Assembly (NCBI GenBank): GCA_023213395.1
Contig: CM041465.1
Span: forward strand, 29,147,741 to 29,211,740
Length of the DNA stretch: 64,000 nt
Direction of reading: 5' to 3'
From: Cycas panzhihuaensis
Lineage: Eukaryota > Cycadophyta
The notes under the pieces were generated by a model. It was given only the letters and a program-made list of their open reading frames with translations, searched no databases and was not told the origin of the DNA. The position numbers and the translations under genes are program-made. Every line of letters begins with the position of its first letter. Within the stretch, counting starts at the first letter, position 1. Positions 44,460-55,899 of this stretch are shown one piece after another.

Positions 44460-44540
44460 TGTGACTTTCCATTACATAAAAAGCCCGTGGGTGATTTGGG
44501 AAGAGGACTCCTCGGTAAATGAACTGGCCATAGTCTAACA
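44460..44540 (-). repeat. 5' terminal repeat of composite TRIM
   Basis: 81 bp, minus strand TGTTAGACTATGG...AAAGTCACA. The adjoining PBS (minus TGGTATCAGATCC) is at 44445-44457. Confidence 0.85.
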
Positions 44541-45800
44541 AGCTCCACCTACAAACTCATAAGAGAACTACAAATAAAAGCAAATGAAAAAGAAGTGGAA
44601 CAAGGTGATTTAGATAACATATCCGTAATTTTATTAGTAGATCTCTTTTTGTACTTAATTATAATATTGAATTATTGTAAATAACTCATCTACTTCATGT
44701 GTCTTGCTTGTTATAATTTACTTTAGGTTTGTAAAAATTGAAGAGGCTTATGATCCATAAGAACTATAACCTCTTTTCCAAGTAAGTCAAACCTCCAATG
44801 CTTGTATGCTTGATGTAGTGTGAATATTTCCCAATCATATGTTAGGTAATTTTTCACTTAATAGATGAAGACTTTTGAATGATAAGCAATAGGCTTCCCA
44901 TATTGAATAAGGACAACTCCCATTGTATTTCCACTTATATCAGCTTCTACTTCAAAAAGCCTTTGAAAATTTGGTATTGCCAAAACTAGTGCTTCACAAA
45001 TTTTCTTTCTTAAAAGAAGAAAAGTTTCTTTCTCCTTGGAACCCCAAGTAAACTTTTTACTAACTTTTGTTAATCCATGTAGAGGTGTTGCAACCTATGA
45101 GAAATGAAGAATAAGCTTTCTCAATATTGATAAGCTCCTAAAAAACTTCTCACCATTGTGGTGTTTATTGGCCTAGGCCATTTGAGGAGGGCTTGAGTTT
45201 TAAGTAGATTAATGCTCAACTCTCCTCCTCCAACCACAAAGCCTAATAAGATTAAGTTCTCCTTGCCAAATTCACACTTCTTCACATTAAGTTTCAAATG
45301 ATGTTTAGCCAAAGTCTTTAAATTTTCTTCTATGTGCTACAAATATTCCTCCAATGTGTTACTAAAAATCAAAATGTCATCAAGATAGACAACAATAAAA
45401 TTATCCAAGTAAGGCCTTAACACTTCATTCATTAGCCTCATGAATGTTGTAGGAGTATTACACAATCTAAAAGGCATAACCATATATTCAAAGAGTCCTT
45501 GCTTTATTTTGAAGGCCGTCTTCCATGTATCCTCCTCCTTAATCCTAACTTGGTGATAACCACTTTTTAAATCCAACTTAGCAAAATAACAAGCATGCTG
45601 AATTTGATCAAGTAAATTATTTATTCAAGGTAAGGGATAGCAATTTTTAATTGTGATTTTATTCAAAGCATGAAAGTCTACACACATTCTCCATCCTCTA
45701 TCCTTCTCAGGCACTAAGACAATTTGTGATCCATAAGGTAAATATGAAGGTCTCATGACCCCTTAATCGAGCAACTCCTCAACTTGCCTTTTTATTTCAT
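44541..45800 (-). pseudogene. gypsy-2 reverse transcriptase and RNase H
   Basis: RT at 45800-45330: MDLKSGYHQVRIKEEDTWKT, then FEYMVMPFRLCNTPTTFMRL and the intact active site VVYLDDILIFSNT (45390). Then LKLNVKKCEFGK and LLKWPRPINTTMVRSFLGAY. RNase H to 44541: HWRFDLLGKEVIVLMDHKPL and, after stops, FNIIIKYKKRSTNKITDMLS, ending VEL at the composite insertion and resuming in frame at 41882. Confidence 0.92.
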
Positions 45801-46570
45801 TATTCTCTATAATGGAGTGTCTATACAAAGTAACATTAGGTAATGGTGCATCTCCTACAAGAGTGATTCCATGCTCTATATTTCTCTTTAGCAGTAGCCC
45901 ATCAACATGTTGAAATAGAATGTCATACCTTATCTTCAACTCCTTAATGTGTTACATTTATTTAGGTGATATAAGAAGAGTATAAGTAGAAGGGCCTCCT
46001 TCATATCTTAGATCTTCTTTTCTTCTTACCATTAAGATGATAAATTTTCCACATGCATTGATCATCCTTTTTGTTTGAGTGGCTGAAATTAATGTCATCT
46101 TGTCCAAGTGCTTCTTTGTAGCCTTTATGATGAAGCCCTTATTATCCTTCATCAATTGGTACTTTCTCTCCCTTTGATAAAAGAGTGTATCTCAATCCCA
46201 CAAGTAGGGACTCCCAAGTATAACATGGAATACATCTAATGGTACCACATCACATATCACTTCATCAACAAAAACATTAGTGATGGAAAATTTAAGTGTA
46301 CATTGCTTTGATATTTGTATTTCCACATCTTTATGGATTCAACCAAGAGGATATGGGTGAGGGTGAGGAATACTTACCAACCTAAGGCTCTTTACCAAAT
46401 TTTCTAAGATCAAATTCTTTTGGCTCCATGGATCTATAATGACACCAATAACATTATTTCCTACTCGAAGCTTCAAGTGAAATAATTGCTCCCTTGTAGC
46501 ATCATCTCCATAATTTGTAAGTAGAGTAACCTTCTCTTCTTCTCCTTCACTTTGAAGCTCCACCATAGAA
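45801..46570 (-). pseudogene. gypsy-2 protease and linker to RT
   Basis: FHLKLRVGNNVIGVIIDPWS followed by QKNLILENLVKSLRL near 46440-46370. Related elements read D-S-G in place of D-P-W, so catalytic Ser and Gly are gone. The linker to RT (45800-46330) is readable in pieces, for example MMKDNKGFIIKATKKH. Confidence 0.82.
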
Positions 46571-47527
46571 AGTAGTGCTTTCTCTTTTTCCTTATTTCTT
46601 TATTCCATGTCCTTAATATAATTTGGCTTTATCTCTGGATGCAACTTCCAACACTTTGCTATAACATGACCACTAATATCATAATGCTTACAATTGTTAG
46701 AACTTTGAACAAAATTAATTATTTTCTTCTTTCCTTATTGCCTTTTAGATGAGTGTAACTTAAGATGTTTTCATGCTTATTAGAAGTAAAAGTAGAATTT
46801 TTATACATGAATGTAGGTTTCTTGCTTTTACTTTCTGTTACAATAGCCATTTTACTTGCTTCTCTAATGGATTGAACCTTAAAAAGCTTTAGTTCCTTCC
46901 TTATATATTTATATAATCCTCCAATGAATTTTATAAGAGTTATATGCTCATCCATATCAATACCAAGTAGCATGCCATGCTTAAAAAATAAAGAAGTATA
47001 ATCTTGGACATATATAACTCTCCTTTGGTATAAATATTACCAAGTGACCCTTTGGTGTATTGCTTCTTTATTACTTCCTTAAAATCCATCCAAGAAAAAG
47101 AAGATATATAATGAGTCCTCAAATATACATTCCACCATGTCAATGCATGTTTGCATAGATTGAGCCTAGCAAATAAAATCTTTTGAGCATTATTATGAGT
47201 ATAAATTGTGAAGTTGGTTTCAAGTTGATCCAACCAATGGTCTAACTTTTCAGCATTTACCTCTCTATCATAAGTTGGAATGTCTAACTTTACCTCTATC
47301 TTGAAGGGTTGATGAGATGAAGTACCCTTGCTTTCTTCAAATGAGTGATTTAAGGTCTCATCCTCTTCTTCTTCATGGTTGTGGTCATCCGTGGATCCTC
47401 CTTTAACTTCCCTCTCTTTGCCTTTACCCTTGATTAGAGGTAGAAGTTGAGTCATCATTTGCATCAAACCTTTTACATTCTTCTCAAGCTTCTCAAATTT
47501 GATTTCTCCATATTCTTTTTTAGCCAT
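46571..47527 (-). pseudogene. gypsy-2 gag
   Basis: Start at MAKKEYGEIKFEKLEKNVKG (ATG ending at 47527). A coiled N-terminus and an acidic stretch are followed by the retrotransposon gag domain at 47310-47020 (KIEVKLDIPTYDREVNAEKL, then HWLDQLETNFTIY, ALTWWNVYLRTH). A frameshift near 46960 leads to DEHITLIKFIGGLYKYIRKE. Zinc knuckle near 46690-46640: CKHYDISGHVIAKCWKLHP, with the second Cys changed. Confidence 0.9.
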
Positions 47528-47644
47528 AGTGCTTGGATTCTTTCTTTGTATTCTTGGTGATTGCAACACAAGAAAATATTCTCCTTTCTCTTGGTATCCT
47601 TTCTTTATTTGTACCATTCAAGTCCCTACAACAAAGATCATATG

Positions 47645-47657
47645 CTCTGACATCAAA
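47645..47657 (-). promoter_or_regulatory. primer-binding site of gypsy-2
   Basis: Minus strand TTGATGTCAGAGC, an altered iMet-type PBS (usual TGGTATCAGAGC) four bases inside the LTR. Confidence 0.65.
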
Positions 47658-47661
47658 AATA

Positions 47662-48619
47662 TGATCCCAAAGTAGAGTGTTATTGGTGAATACATTAATT
47701 ACCAACCTTTCTTCTTAAGATCCTAGGGTGTTAGTGTAAAGTTTCCAATAACATCAATACAAGAATGAGTCCATAAAAGGAAATTCTACACCAAATCATG
47801 CATACTTTCCATTGCTCCAAGGTAAGAAGAATAACACTTTTATTAAGCTAGAAAAACCTCCATTTAATGGTGGAGAAAACAACTAGTAAAGAATAGGCAA
47901 GTTATAATGAATAAATGATATAATTATACCACAAGGGGCCTCTAACTTTCTAAGACTCCTTCAATGAAGCTCCCACTCTCCATAATGGATGCTTGAAGTA
48001 TCGAATTTTGCCTCCTCTATGATCTCCAAAACCTTCCAAGTTCAACCTCAATGTTGCTCCCAAGTTAAGTGTCTCTCACACATGAGAACCAAGTCTCCAA
48101 CATCATAAATGATCTCAAGAGGGCTCAATTTATAAAAGGAAACCCAAAATACATGTTTAATCCATGGCATTCATATAAGTACAACCACTAATGACCAACA
48201 TGCATGTTGTCCAAGTGGCATTCACATAATTTTGAAAAGTTGTGGCCTGGTAACTAGTGCTATAAAACTCTAATTAAGCTCAAATTTGGTATAAATGTAG
48301 GTATATATGTCCCTTTTACTTCCTCAAAATTTTATCTCATTTATATATCATTTGCCCTTATTTTCATTGATTTAAAAATAATATGTATTTGTTATTTGTT
48401 TATTGGCTGTGGGATCAATTTTCTGCAAAATAAGGCTTACAATCTAAACAAATGATACTTTTTGAACCCCACCTTTTTGACACATGTAGTGTGATGTGTC
48501 TTATTCCTTTCTATACAATTTCATATTATTTTGACACCATTTGATCCTATCTCTTTTAGTTTTGCTAGTGCCTAGCATTTTTTGCCTCCTGTAGACATAT
48601 GGTAGATCCTCCTAGATTA
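47662..48619 (-). repeat. 5' LTR of gypsy-2
   Basis: 958 bp; uninterrupted counterpart of the left LTR and thus the empty-site reference for copia-B. Followed by TSD ATATA (48620-48624). Confidence 0.95.
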
Positions 48620-48624
48620 ATATA

Positions 48625-49975
48625 TTTTATACCTTCCTCCTTGATGACTATATATTTGAGGCTTCATATTCTATGTTTTCGTAGCTTTATACCTACATTT
48701 TATATTCTCTAAACTTCTACACTTGGTTGAGCCTCTTTACAATAATACAACCCAAACACTTAAGCCTTACCGTAAGATATTTTATATTTGGCACAAATTT
48801 ATACAAAGCTTAATTTGTGTACCTTTTCCTTTCATATATTTCATTAAAAAATGTTATACTTTGTATATCATCTCTAGAAGAGAGCTACAACTCAATATTT
48901 ATGTTAAATGGCTTTTATCTTCACACTTTTGAATCAACACACTTAGCTAGCTTGTCTTTTTGAAGATCTCCTATGCAGATTGTTAATATTTTATGAAGAC
49001 TTTTTGTATTTGACATTGATTTTTTGACAAAGTAATTAATGCATTTGGATGTCATTTAAGAAACTATGTATATTTACATCTAGAGATTATATAACAAGGA
49101 GATTTTTTTAAGTGCATTATAAATTTCATCAGATATTTATATAAGCAACTTTAATATACCTATTTGAATCATCAACTATTATTTCATACTTTGGTTAAAG
49201 TGATCAATATTTATACATTCATTAGTCGGAGCATTTAAAACCCTTTTTATTTTCTCATAGCCCTCTTATCATATAGTATGTAGGTCACATTCAACACTTA
49301 ATATGACCAAGAGTTATTTTAAAAAGGGCTAAGTCATTTTTTAAATAGGTTATTTCAAAATCAATACATGTTTCTTGTCCATCAACCATATCTGTCACCA
49401 ATAGAGTCAAATTTCAGTTATGTCAACTTCAGGATGATATACACTTCCACCGAAATAAAACGAGTGGTTATATAACTATATTTGGATTCTATTTGATATA
49501 TTTTTAAATGAATAAAATTGATATAAAATTTCTTTGAGCCTTATATACTAAAAGACTAATTTTTCCTTGGATATTTTAATACATAACTCAGTCATCTTAT
49601 ATCAAAATTAAGTATCATCTAAGGCATTGAACTCATTTTTTAGCACTCTACTAAGTGGATAATATTTCAAAATTTTTTGAAGTCATATAATGTAACTTTT
49701 TAATGACTAAAGTTGGCACTAATATTTGGGCTTCCTACATGATGACCTTTGAATAAACTAGTAAAATTTAGTTTGTAGCATTTATTAATATAAAAAAGTT
49801 GCTTTGGAAGTGGTTGAATCCTAATTAGGACACTTGTGTAAGTTTTGAAATTAAAGTGAGACGAGTCTTAATTACCTTTGAGTGCTCTTTATTTCTTTCT
49901 TTTAGTGTTTTCTCAATATTTCCTTTCAAGTACTTTACTTTTTAAGTAGTTATCTTTTAAGGTAATTTTTTAGTT
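48625..49975 (+). other. copia-A untranslated leader, second part
   Basis: AT-rich, no ORF with a domain; leads directly to gag at 49976. Confidence 0.65.
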
Positions 49976-51080
49976 ATGGCCTCAAACATTAGTAATGTTA
50001 TAGTTCCCAAGTCTTATGGAAGTAATTTTCTTAATTATAGTAAATGTATGAAATCAATTTTTATAGCTAAAGATATATGGGAGCTAATTAAAATAGGTTG
50101 TGGAGCACTTACTTCAAACACCACTAAAGATAAAAAGAAGATACTTAAGGAGAATGAAAGAAGAGATAATAAAACATTAGCATTTATCTTCTATGCTTTG
50201 AAGAATTATATATTCCCAATGGTTAATGAAGCATCAACATCCAAAAAAGCATAGGATGCACTAAAGACTACATATGAAGAAGCAACAACATCAAAGCTTT
50301 AAACTTTGAGGAGCAAATTTGAGAATTTAAGGATGAATACTAATGAAGGTGTAAATGACTTCATTATAAAAATCTAAAGCCTAATCAATTAAATAAGGGC
50401 CTTAGGAGAGCTAATAAGTAAGAAAAAGACAGTTGAGAAAATCTTAAGATTTATAACTGATATCAAACTATTTGAGATGGTTGCCCTTAGCATTGAGGTC
50501 TTTAAGGACCTAAGTACCCTTAAGATAGATTAATTAAGTGCCATTCTACTAATTATAGAAGAGAAAAATAGAGGAAGTGAGTTTCTTGGGAATACTTTTA
50601 CCATCAAGGTAAAAAATAGATCTACATTTTTAAGGTCAATGTTCTAGGGATAGAGGATAGTTCCCTAAAGGTAGAGATCAACTTAGAAATCAATTTCAAA
50701 GGCAAGGTCAAGCCTATTAAGCACAAGGTTATCAACAAGGTCAAGGTAATCATTAAGGATAAGGCCCGAGTTATTTCTATTAAGTACAAAATTAATACTA
50801 AGGATACAGATATTTTTAAGGCTAATTCAATCAAGGCCAAGGCTAAAATTATGGATATCAAAGAAGAGGAAGAGGTCAAAGTCATAGAGGTAGGAACCAA
50901 GGATAAAGACAAAGAAATCCAAGAGGTAGAGAAATAATCTAATGTTCGTATTACTATAGAAATGGGCATATAAAGGAAAATTACTTTACAAAAAGTTTAA
51001 ATTCATAAAGAGGGACTATAAATATAGTTATTAAAGAAAGACAAGATAAAAGATTGCTTCTTTTAAGTTTAAGGGCCAAT
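49976..51080 (+). pseudogene. copia-A gag
   Basis: MASNISNVIVPKSYGSNFLN opens a UBN2-type gag (then NETS-like WELIKIGCGAL). A stop at 50252 is followed by LRSKFENLRMNTNEGVNDFI. The tail is Gly/Gln/Arg-rich (RRGRGQSHRGRNQG near 50860) with an eroded CCHC knuckle (CSYYYRNGHIKENYF, 50942-50990). Confidence 0.85.
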
Positions 51081-52680
51081 GAGGAAGAAGGTAGTTGATA
51101 TATAGATTCAGAGTGTTCTGTACACATGACTCAGAAAGAAGTGTGGTTTAAAGAATTGGATAACATCAAGAAGAGTAAGATTATATTTGATGATAACACC
51201 ACTCAAGCAACTAGTGGTAAAGAGAATGTCTATATATAAACTAATTTTGGAGAAATAAGGTGCATAAATGATATGCTTCATATCCCAATGCTTAAGAAGA
51301 ATTTACTATTAGTGGGATAAATTATAGAATAGAAATATAAAGTAATATTTAATAATGGGGAATGTATCATCAAAGATAAACTAAGGAACAAAGCAATTAT
51401 GGCCAAAGGATAAATGACTAGTGACAAGTTATTAAAAACTAGTCATTCCCCTAACAAACTATTATGCCTTAAAGGCATCAACTAATGTGGATAAACATAG
51501 CACAAAAGATTTAGCCACATAAACTATAATAGTTTGGCCTTCATAAAGAAAATGAACATTGTAATTGGACTACCAACCATTGAACATAGCAAAGAAATAT
51601 GTGAAGGATATGTACTTAGAAAGTAATAAAGGGAAGGATTACATAATAAAAATTATATATGGTCAATGGGCCCCTCGAATTGATATATACAAACTTATGT
51701 GGTCTAATAGAGTACCCTCACTTGGAGGAGCTAAGTTCTTCATAACATTTATTGATGACTTCACAAGGATGACATGGGTCTACTTCCTTAAGTTTAAGTC
51801 AGATACTCTATAATGTTTTATTAATTTCAAAACCATAGTTGAGATAAAGTAGATTTAAGATTTTGATCCTAAGATCAAACAATAGGTCAGAATTCATTTT
51901 AAATAAATTTAAAGCTTATTGTAAGTACTGTGAAATAAGGAAATAGCTTACAAATCTTTACTCTGCTCAACAAAATAGGATTGTTGAAAGAAAAAATAGA
52001 ATAATTATGGAAATAACAAGAAGTATGATTATATGCTTAAGGAAAAGCATCTAAGAAGTAAATATTGGGCTAAAGATTTGTATACAATTGTCTATATATT
52101 GAACAAGTATATCACTAAAGTAAATAGGTGGGTTACACTAGAAGAAGCTTGGACATGTTATAAGCTAAACATCAAACATTTAAGAAATTTTAAGTGCATA
52201 GCTTATGCACATGTCCTAGATCAAAGGAGAATAAAGTTAGATAGCAAAAGTATCAAATATATCTTTATAAGACATTGTAACTCTTCTAGATCCTATAAAC
52301 TTTATGATCCAAAAAGGAAAAAGATCATTATAAGCAAGGATGCCATCTTCAAAGAAGATGAATTTTATCAAGAAGAAGTTATTGAAAAAGATAAAGATAA
52401 GAATATTATAATTGAGGTGGATTCAAACTCTAAGGGTGTAAATATACCTAATATAAACAAAGCAAGACCCTTTACTTCAAATCAAAGGGTCTCAAAATTG
52501 GTACAAATGGCTCACAATGCTTTAAATATTTTAGACATCAACTTTGAGAGAAAGACTACAAGATCTCAAAGGGTGAATTTTACACTTGTGACTGAGGTTA
52601 TGGAGTGGTAAACAATCAAGATGAATAAAAGAAAGTAATAAAGTGGAGTACAATGTCTTAGTAAAAAATAACACACATAG
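51081..52680 (+). pseudogene. copia-A protease and integrase
   Basis: The protease signature near 51096 reads YIDSECSVHMT where D-S-G is usual. Integrase: HKRFSHINYNSLAFIKKMN (HHCC start), [20 protein letters not shown] near 51732 (core Asp), QNRIVERK-type segment near 51975, and the C-terminal block at 52033-52600 (LDSKSIKYIFIRHC, YKLYDPKRKKIIISKDAIF). Several frameshifts in 51600-52030. Confidence 0.85.
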
Positions 52681-54110
52681 AAGTTATTGGATCTGCAACC
52701 TAGCAAAAATTCCATTAGGGTTAAATGGATCTATAAGGCTAAATATAAATTAGATGGGTCCGTTGATAAATACAAGGCAAGGTTAGTTATAAAAGACTAT
52801 GCTCAAATTGAGGGCATATATTACAATAAGATATTTACACCTATTGCAAGACTAGAGACAGCCAGATTATTAATGATATTAGCTGTATAATAAGGTTGGA
52901 CAATATATCAAATAGATGTAAAAGTGTCTTCTTAAATGGCTATGTTGATGAATAAATTTATATCCAACAACTCAAAGGATTTAAAGTAAAAGGAGAAGAA
53001 AGTAAGGTTTACAAACTTAAAAAGGCTTTATATGGACTTAAGCAAGTAACTAGAGCATGGCACTCTAAGATTGACAAATATTTCAAGGATAAAAGATTCC
53101 AAAGAATTCAATCAAATCCTGATTTATACATAAAATTAGAAGGAAGCACCATACTAATTATGGGCTTATATATTGATGACCTGGTATACATTAAGAATAA
53201 TGATTACTTGTCCTAAAAATTCAAGAAAGATATGTGCAAAGATCTAAGATAATAGACTTGGAATTAATGCATTACTTCTTAGGCATTAAAGTTTGGTAAG
53301 ATGAAAAAGGGATATTTATCTCCCAAAGGAAATACACATTGGATATATTACCCAAGTTTAATATAAGTAATTATAAGCCATTTATAACTCTAGCAAAGAT
53401 TGGATTAAAATTGTCCAAGTTTAAGGAATTAGAATCAATTGATCTTATACTCTATAGGTAGTTGATTAAGAATCTAATTTACTTAAGTTCAACACAATCA
53501 AACATCATGTATATAGTTAGTATCATTTCCAGATTCATGCATAAGCCTAAGTTAAAACATTGGCAAGTTGCCAAAAGAATTCTCAAGTATCTTAATGGTA
53601 CATTAGATATGGGTTATATTACAAGTCATTAGGGGACTACAGGTTGATTGGTTATATAGACTTAAACTAGACATGTTGTTTAGATAATAGGAAATCCACT
53701 TCAAGTTTTACATTCAGTTTGGCTTTAGTAACTATAGCATGGAGTTCAAAGAAATGAGCAACAATATCTCTATCTACTATAGAAGTAGAATATAATGCAG
53801 TTATAACAAGAGCATGTGAAATAGTTTAATTTAAAAGGTTACTTCAGGATTTACAAGAGAAATATGTTAGTTATATTAAGTTGCTTTGTGATAATCAAAG
53901 CACAATTGAGATGATAAGGAATCTAGTGTTTCATAGCAAGACAAAGTATATTGAAATACAACATTACTTCATCAGAGAATTAGTATAGTAAGATGAGTTA
54001 GAATCTACAGTACCATAGAAGAATAGGTGGCAGACATATTTATAAAGGTACTTAGTAAAATGAAGTTTATCAAATTTAGAGATAAACTTATAGTCTCCCC
54101 AAATCAGCAT
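52681..54110 (+). pseudogene. copia-A reverse transcriptase and RNase H
   Basis: RT: IRVKWIYKAKYKLDGSVDKY, KARLVIKDYAQIEG, ARLETARLLMILAV, LKKALYGLKQ and the active site LYIDDLVYIKNN near 53170. RNase H: WSSKK, LSTIEVEYNAV, LLCDNQSTIEMIRN near 53880, TKYIEIQHYFIRELV. Frameshifts near 52925 and 53220. Confidence 0.88.
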
Positions 54111-54112
54111 TA

Positions 54113-54424
54113 TAGGAGAGAAATGTTTGAATTATACCCATATTGGGGCTCGTATCTGCCTTGGATTGATTACCCATATTGGGGTGATAATCTAGATTAG
54201 TAAAGATATCTTAATCGCACTATGTTGGATCTTAGTGGTAAAATATTTGGCATTTATTAATGCTAGTTGATGGTAGACCTTGAAGGGTGTGCCACATCCT
54301 TCTCAGTACCACTTATTTATTCATGGGGTCCAAAGACCCTGGTGTTCATCAACACCACCACTCTCACAAAATTGATAGTGTTTTTACATTATTATTCTAT
54401 TCTCTTTATCTATGAATTCCATCA
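54113..54424 (+). repeat. polypurine tract and 3' LTR of copia-A
   Basis: AGGAGAGAA precedes the LTR start TGTTTGAATTATACCC at 54124; the LTR ends CCATCA at 54424 (301 bp). Confidence 0.9.
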
Positions 54425-55899
54425 CTTCTAAACAAGTCAAACAAATTCTCTAATAAAAACTTAGAAACCAAATAAGCTTAATGCAAAATCTAATAGAGTT
54501 TTAGTAGCATAACAACTCATAAAATATTGCAACTCTTTAAAATTAGGTACACACAAATTTATAAAGGAGCTACAACCCATAATTTTATAAAACTATAGGT
54601 TCCCATGGTTTAAGGGCTCATAGTTTCTCCTATAATCACCTTGAAAAGTGAGAAGATCAAGTGAAAATATTTTTAAAATAATAATTTTTAGACTTTTATA
54701 GTGCGACTACATTCTTTTTTTGGCTAAAAAATTTGATGACATAAAAAAAAAAAAATTAAAATTGATTTTAAAAAACAACCAAGGTTGATAAAAAAGTGAA
54801 ACCAAAGTTGATACAAAATGGGATCACATAAAAACATGACCAAAGTCTAATAAAAAGTGTGGTCAAGAGTAAAAACATGATCAATCTAAAACTTAAAACA
54901 AGCATAAATTTCTCATGCAATATACATTTTTAGCCCACAACCATTCATTTTTTATGTACTTGAGAAGATCTACATGATGGAACATGTAGAATAATTAATT
55001 TCATTAAAATTCAATGTTAAATTTGTGAAAGAAGGTATAGTATAAATAAACAATATTTGCATTAACAAAACGGGGAGAGAAAAGTTAGAAAATGATAAAA
55101 TTAGATTGAGAGATGATTTATAAATGCCTAAAGACTCAATTCAGGCATAGATGAGGTAGAAATTGATAAGAAAATTAGACAAAATTTTGAAATATATTGA
55201 ATATTATATGGAATGAAGTTAGAATTATTTCAATAATTGTGTGAGTAAATAATAATTCATTACTAGTGATAGGCATATCTATATTTGTATAATCAAAACT
55301 TGATCAAATAAATTAATTACGGTTTCTATCACATTAAAACAAATGAAGCATACTTAACTTCATTAAGGGGCATAGCAACACACAAACAATAATCTTTTGT
55401 ATGTATATAATGTCTCAATTTTAGATATTTGTGTTATCATTTAGATAATCTTCTATGGTTTATACACTCTATCTTCTAAGATGCTTAGAAGATGTGTGGA
55501 TGTGTGTGTCAATGTAATATCTTACTTATGCAAATTTAGTTTTGTTATCCTCCACTTTATTGTCTAATCTATATTATAAAGCTCACTATGATAGGGGAAA
55601 ACTTATAAGGCATATGGTTTTTATGTCATTTGTGATTTAAAGCATACATTGGTGAATTTTTTTGATAAAGTTGCTTAATAGAATATAAATTTAGAAGTTT
55701 GTAAGTTTAAGTTTTAAAGCAAAAATTATTCATCGAAGGAAACATGTTAAGTTCCACCAATGATTGAGAATCATGATAGAGTGCCACTCTTGTTGTTAAG
55801 AGCCTTATATACGCATATGACATATTAGTGAACATTAATTTCATAAAGAATGATTCATAAATTCAATCCATAAATAATTAGATTTTATTTTGTTCTTTC
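54425..55899. other. AT-rich spacer
   Basis: No gene seen. At 54777-54890 there are four loose repeats of a 22-30 base unit built on ACCAAAGTTGATAAAAAGTG. Confidence 0.55.

Larger units (their letters stand above)
41883..44540 (-). mobile_element. composite TRIM-like element with inverted self-copy and copia cargo
   Basis: Bounded by direct 81-bp terminal repeats (41883-41963, 44460-44540) that read TGTTAGAC/TGTTGGAC...AAGTCACA on the minus strand, each next to the proper signal: polypurine tract inside the left one, iMet PBS inside the right one. Inside, in plus order: (1) TRIM interior, minus strand; (2) head-to-head inverted TRIM piece 42142-42365; (3) 42366-44169, integrase-to-RT fragment of a copia-B relative, plus strand; (4) 44167-44433, PBS and leader of the same family, plus strand; (5) PBS side of the TRIM, minus strand. 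The copia pieces are in reverse order relative to copia-B. TRIMs are tiny non-autonomous LTR elements; no coding sequence of its own is seen. The two LTRs differ at 12 of 81 sites. Confidence 0.8.
31902..48619 (-). mobile_element. Ty3/gypsy element (gypsy-2), host of two further insertions
   Basis: LTRs at 31902-32570 plus 40096-40384 (interrupted by copia-B) and at 47662-48619. After discounting copia-B and one TSD both are exactly 958 bp. They differ by roughly 11-15 %. Flanked by ATATA at 31897-31901 and 48620-48624. Minus-strand order: LTR, PBS, gag, protease, RT, RNase H, (composite insertion), integrase, polypurine tract, LTR. LTR ends on the sense strand are TA...CA, an unusual start. 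Integrase wording (PLPIPTRPWESISIDFLGGLP) suggests the chromovirus side of Ty3/gypsy; no chromodomain was recognised. Net size about 6.5 kb without copia-B and the composite element. Confidence 0.93.
30498..54424 (+). mobile_element. outermost Ty1/copia of the nest (copia-A), split by gypsy-2
   Basis: Paired LTRs at 30498-30801 and 54124-54424 match along their length with about 20 % differences by eye, the most diverged pair here. iMet PBS at 30804; polypurine tract at 54113-54123. The inside is 30802-31901 plus 48625-54123; gypsy-2 and its TSD occupy the gap. Subtracting gypsy-2 leaves about 7.2 kb, a normal copia length. Flanks ATTCC and CTTCT are a possible eroded 5-bp TSD. This is the oldest layer. 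Confidence 0.9.

Noticed and set aside
50622-50969. Minus-strand Leu/Ser/Thr-rich 115-codon frame resembling membrane segments
   Set aside because: Complement of the Gly/Gln/Lys-rich gag tail of copia-A; hydrophobicity is an artefact of the antisense reading.
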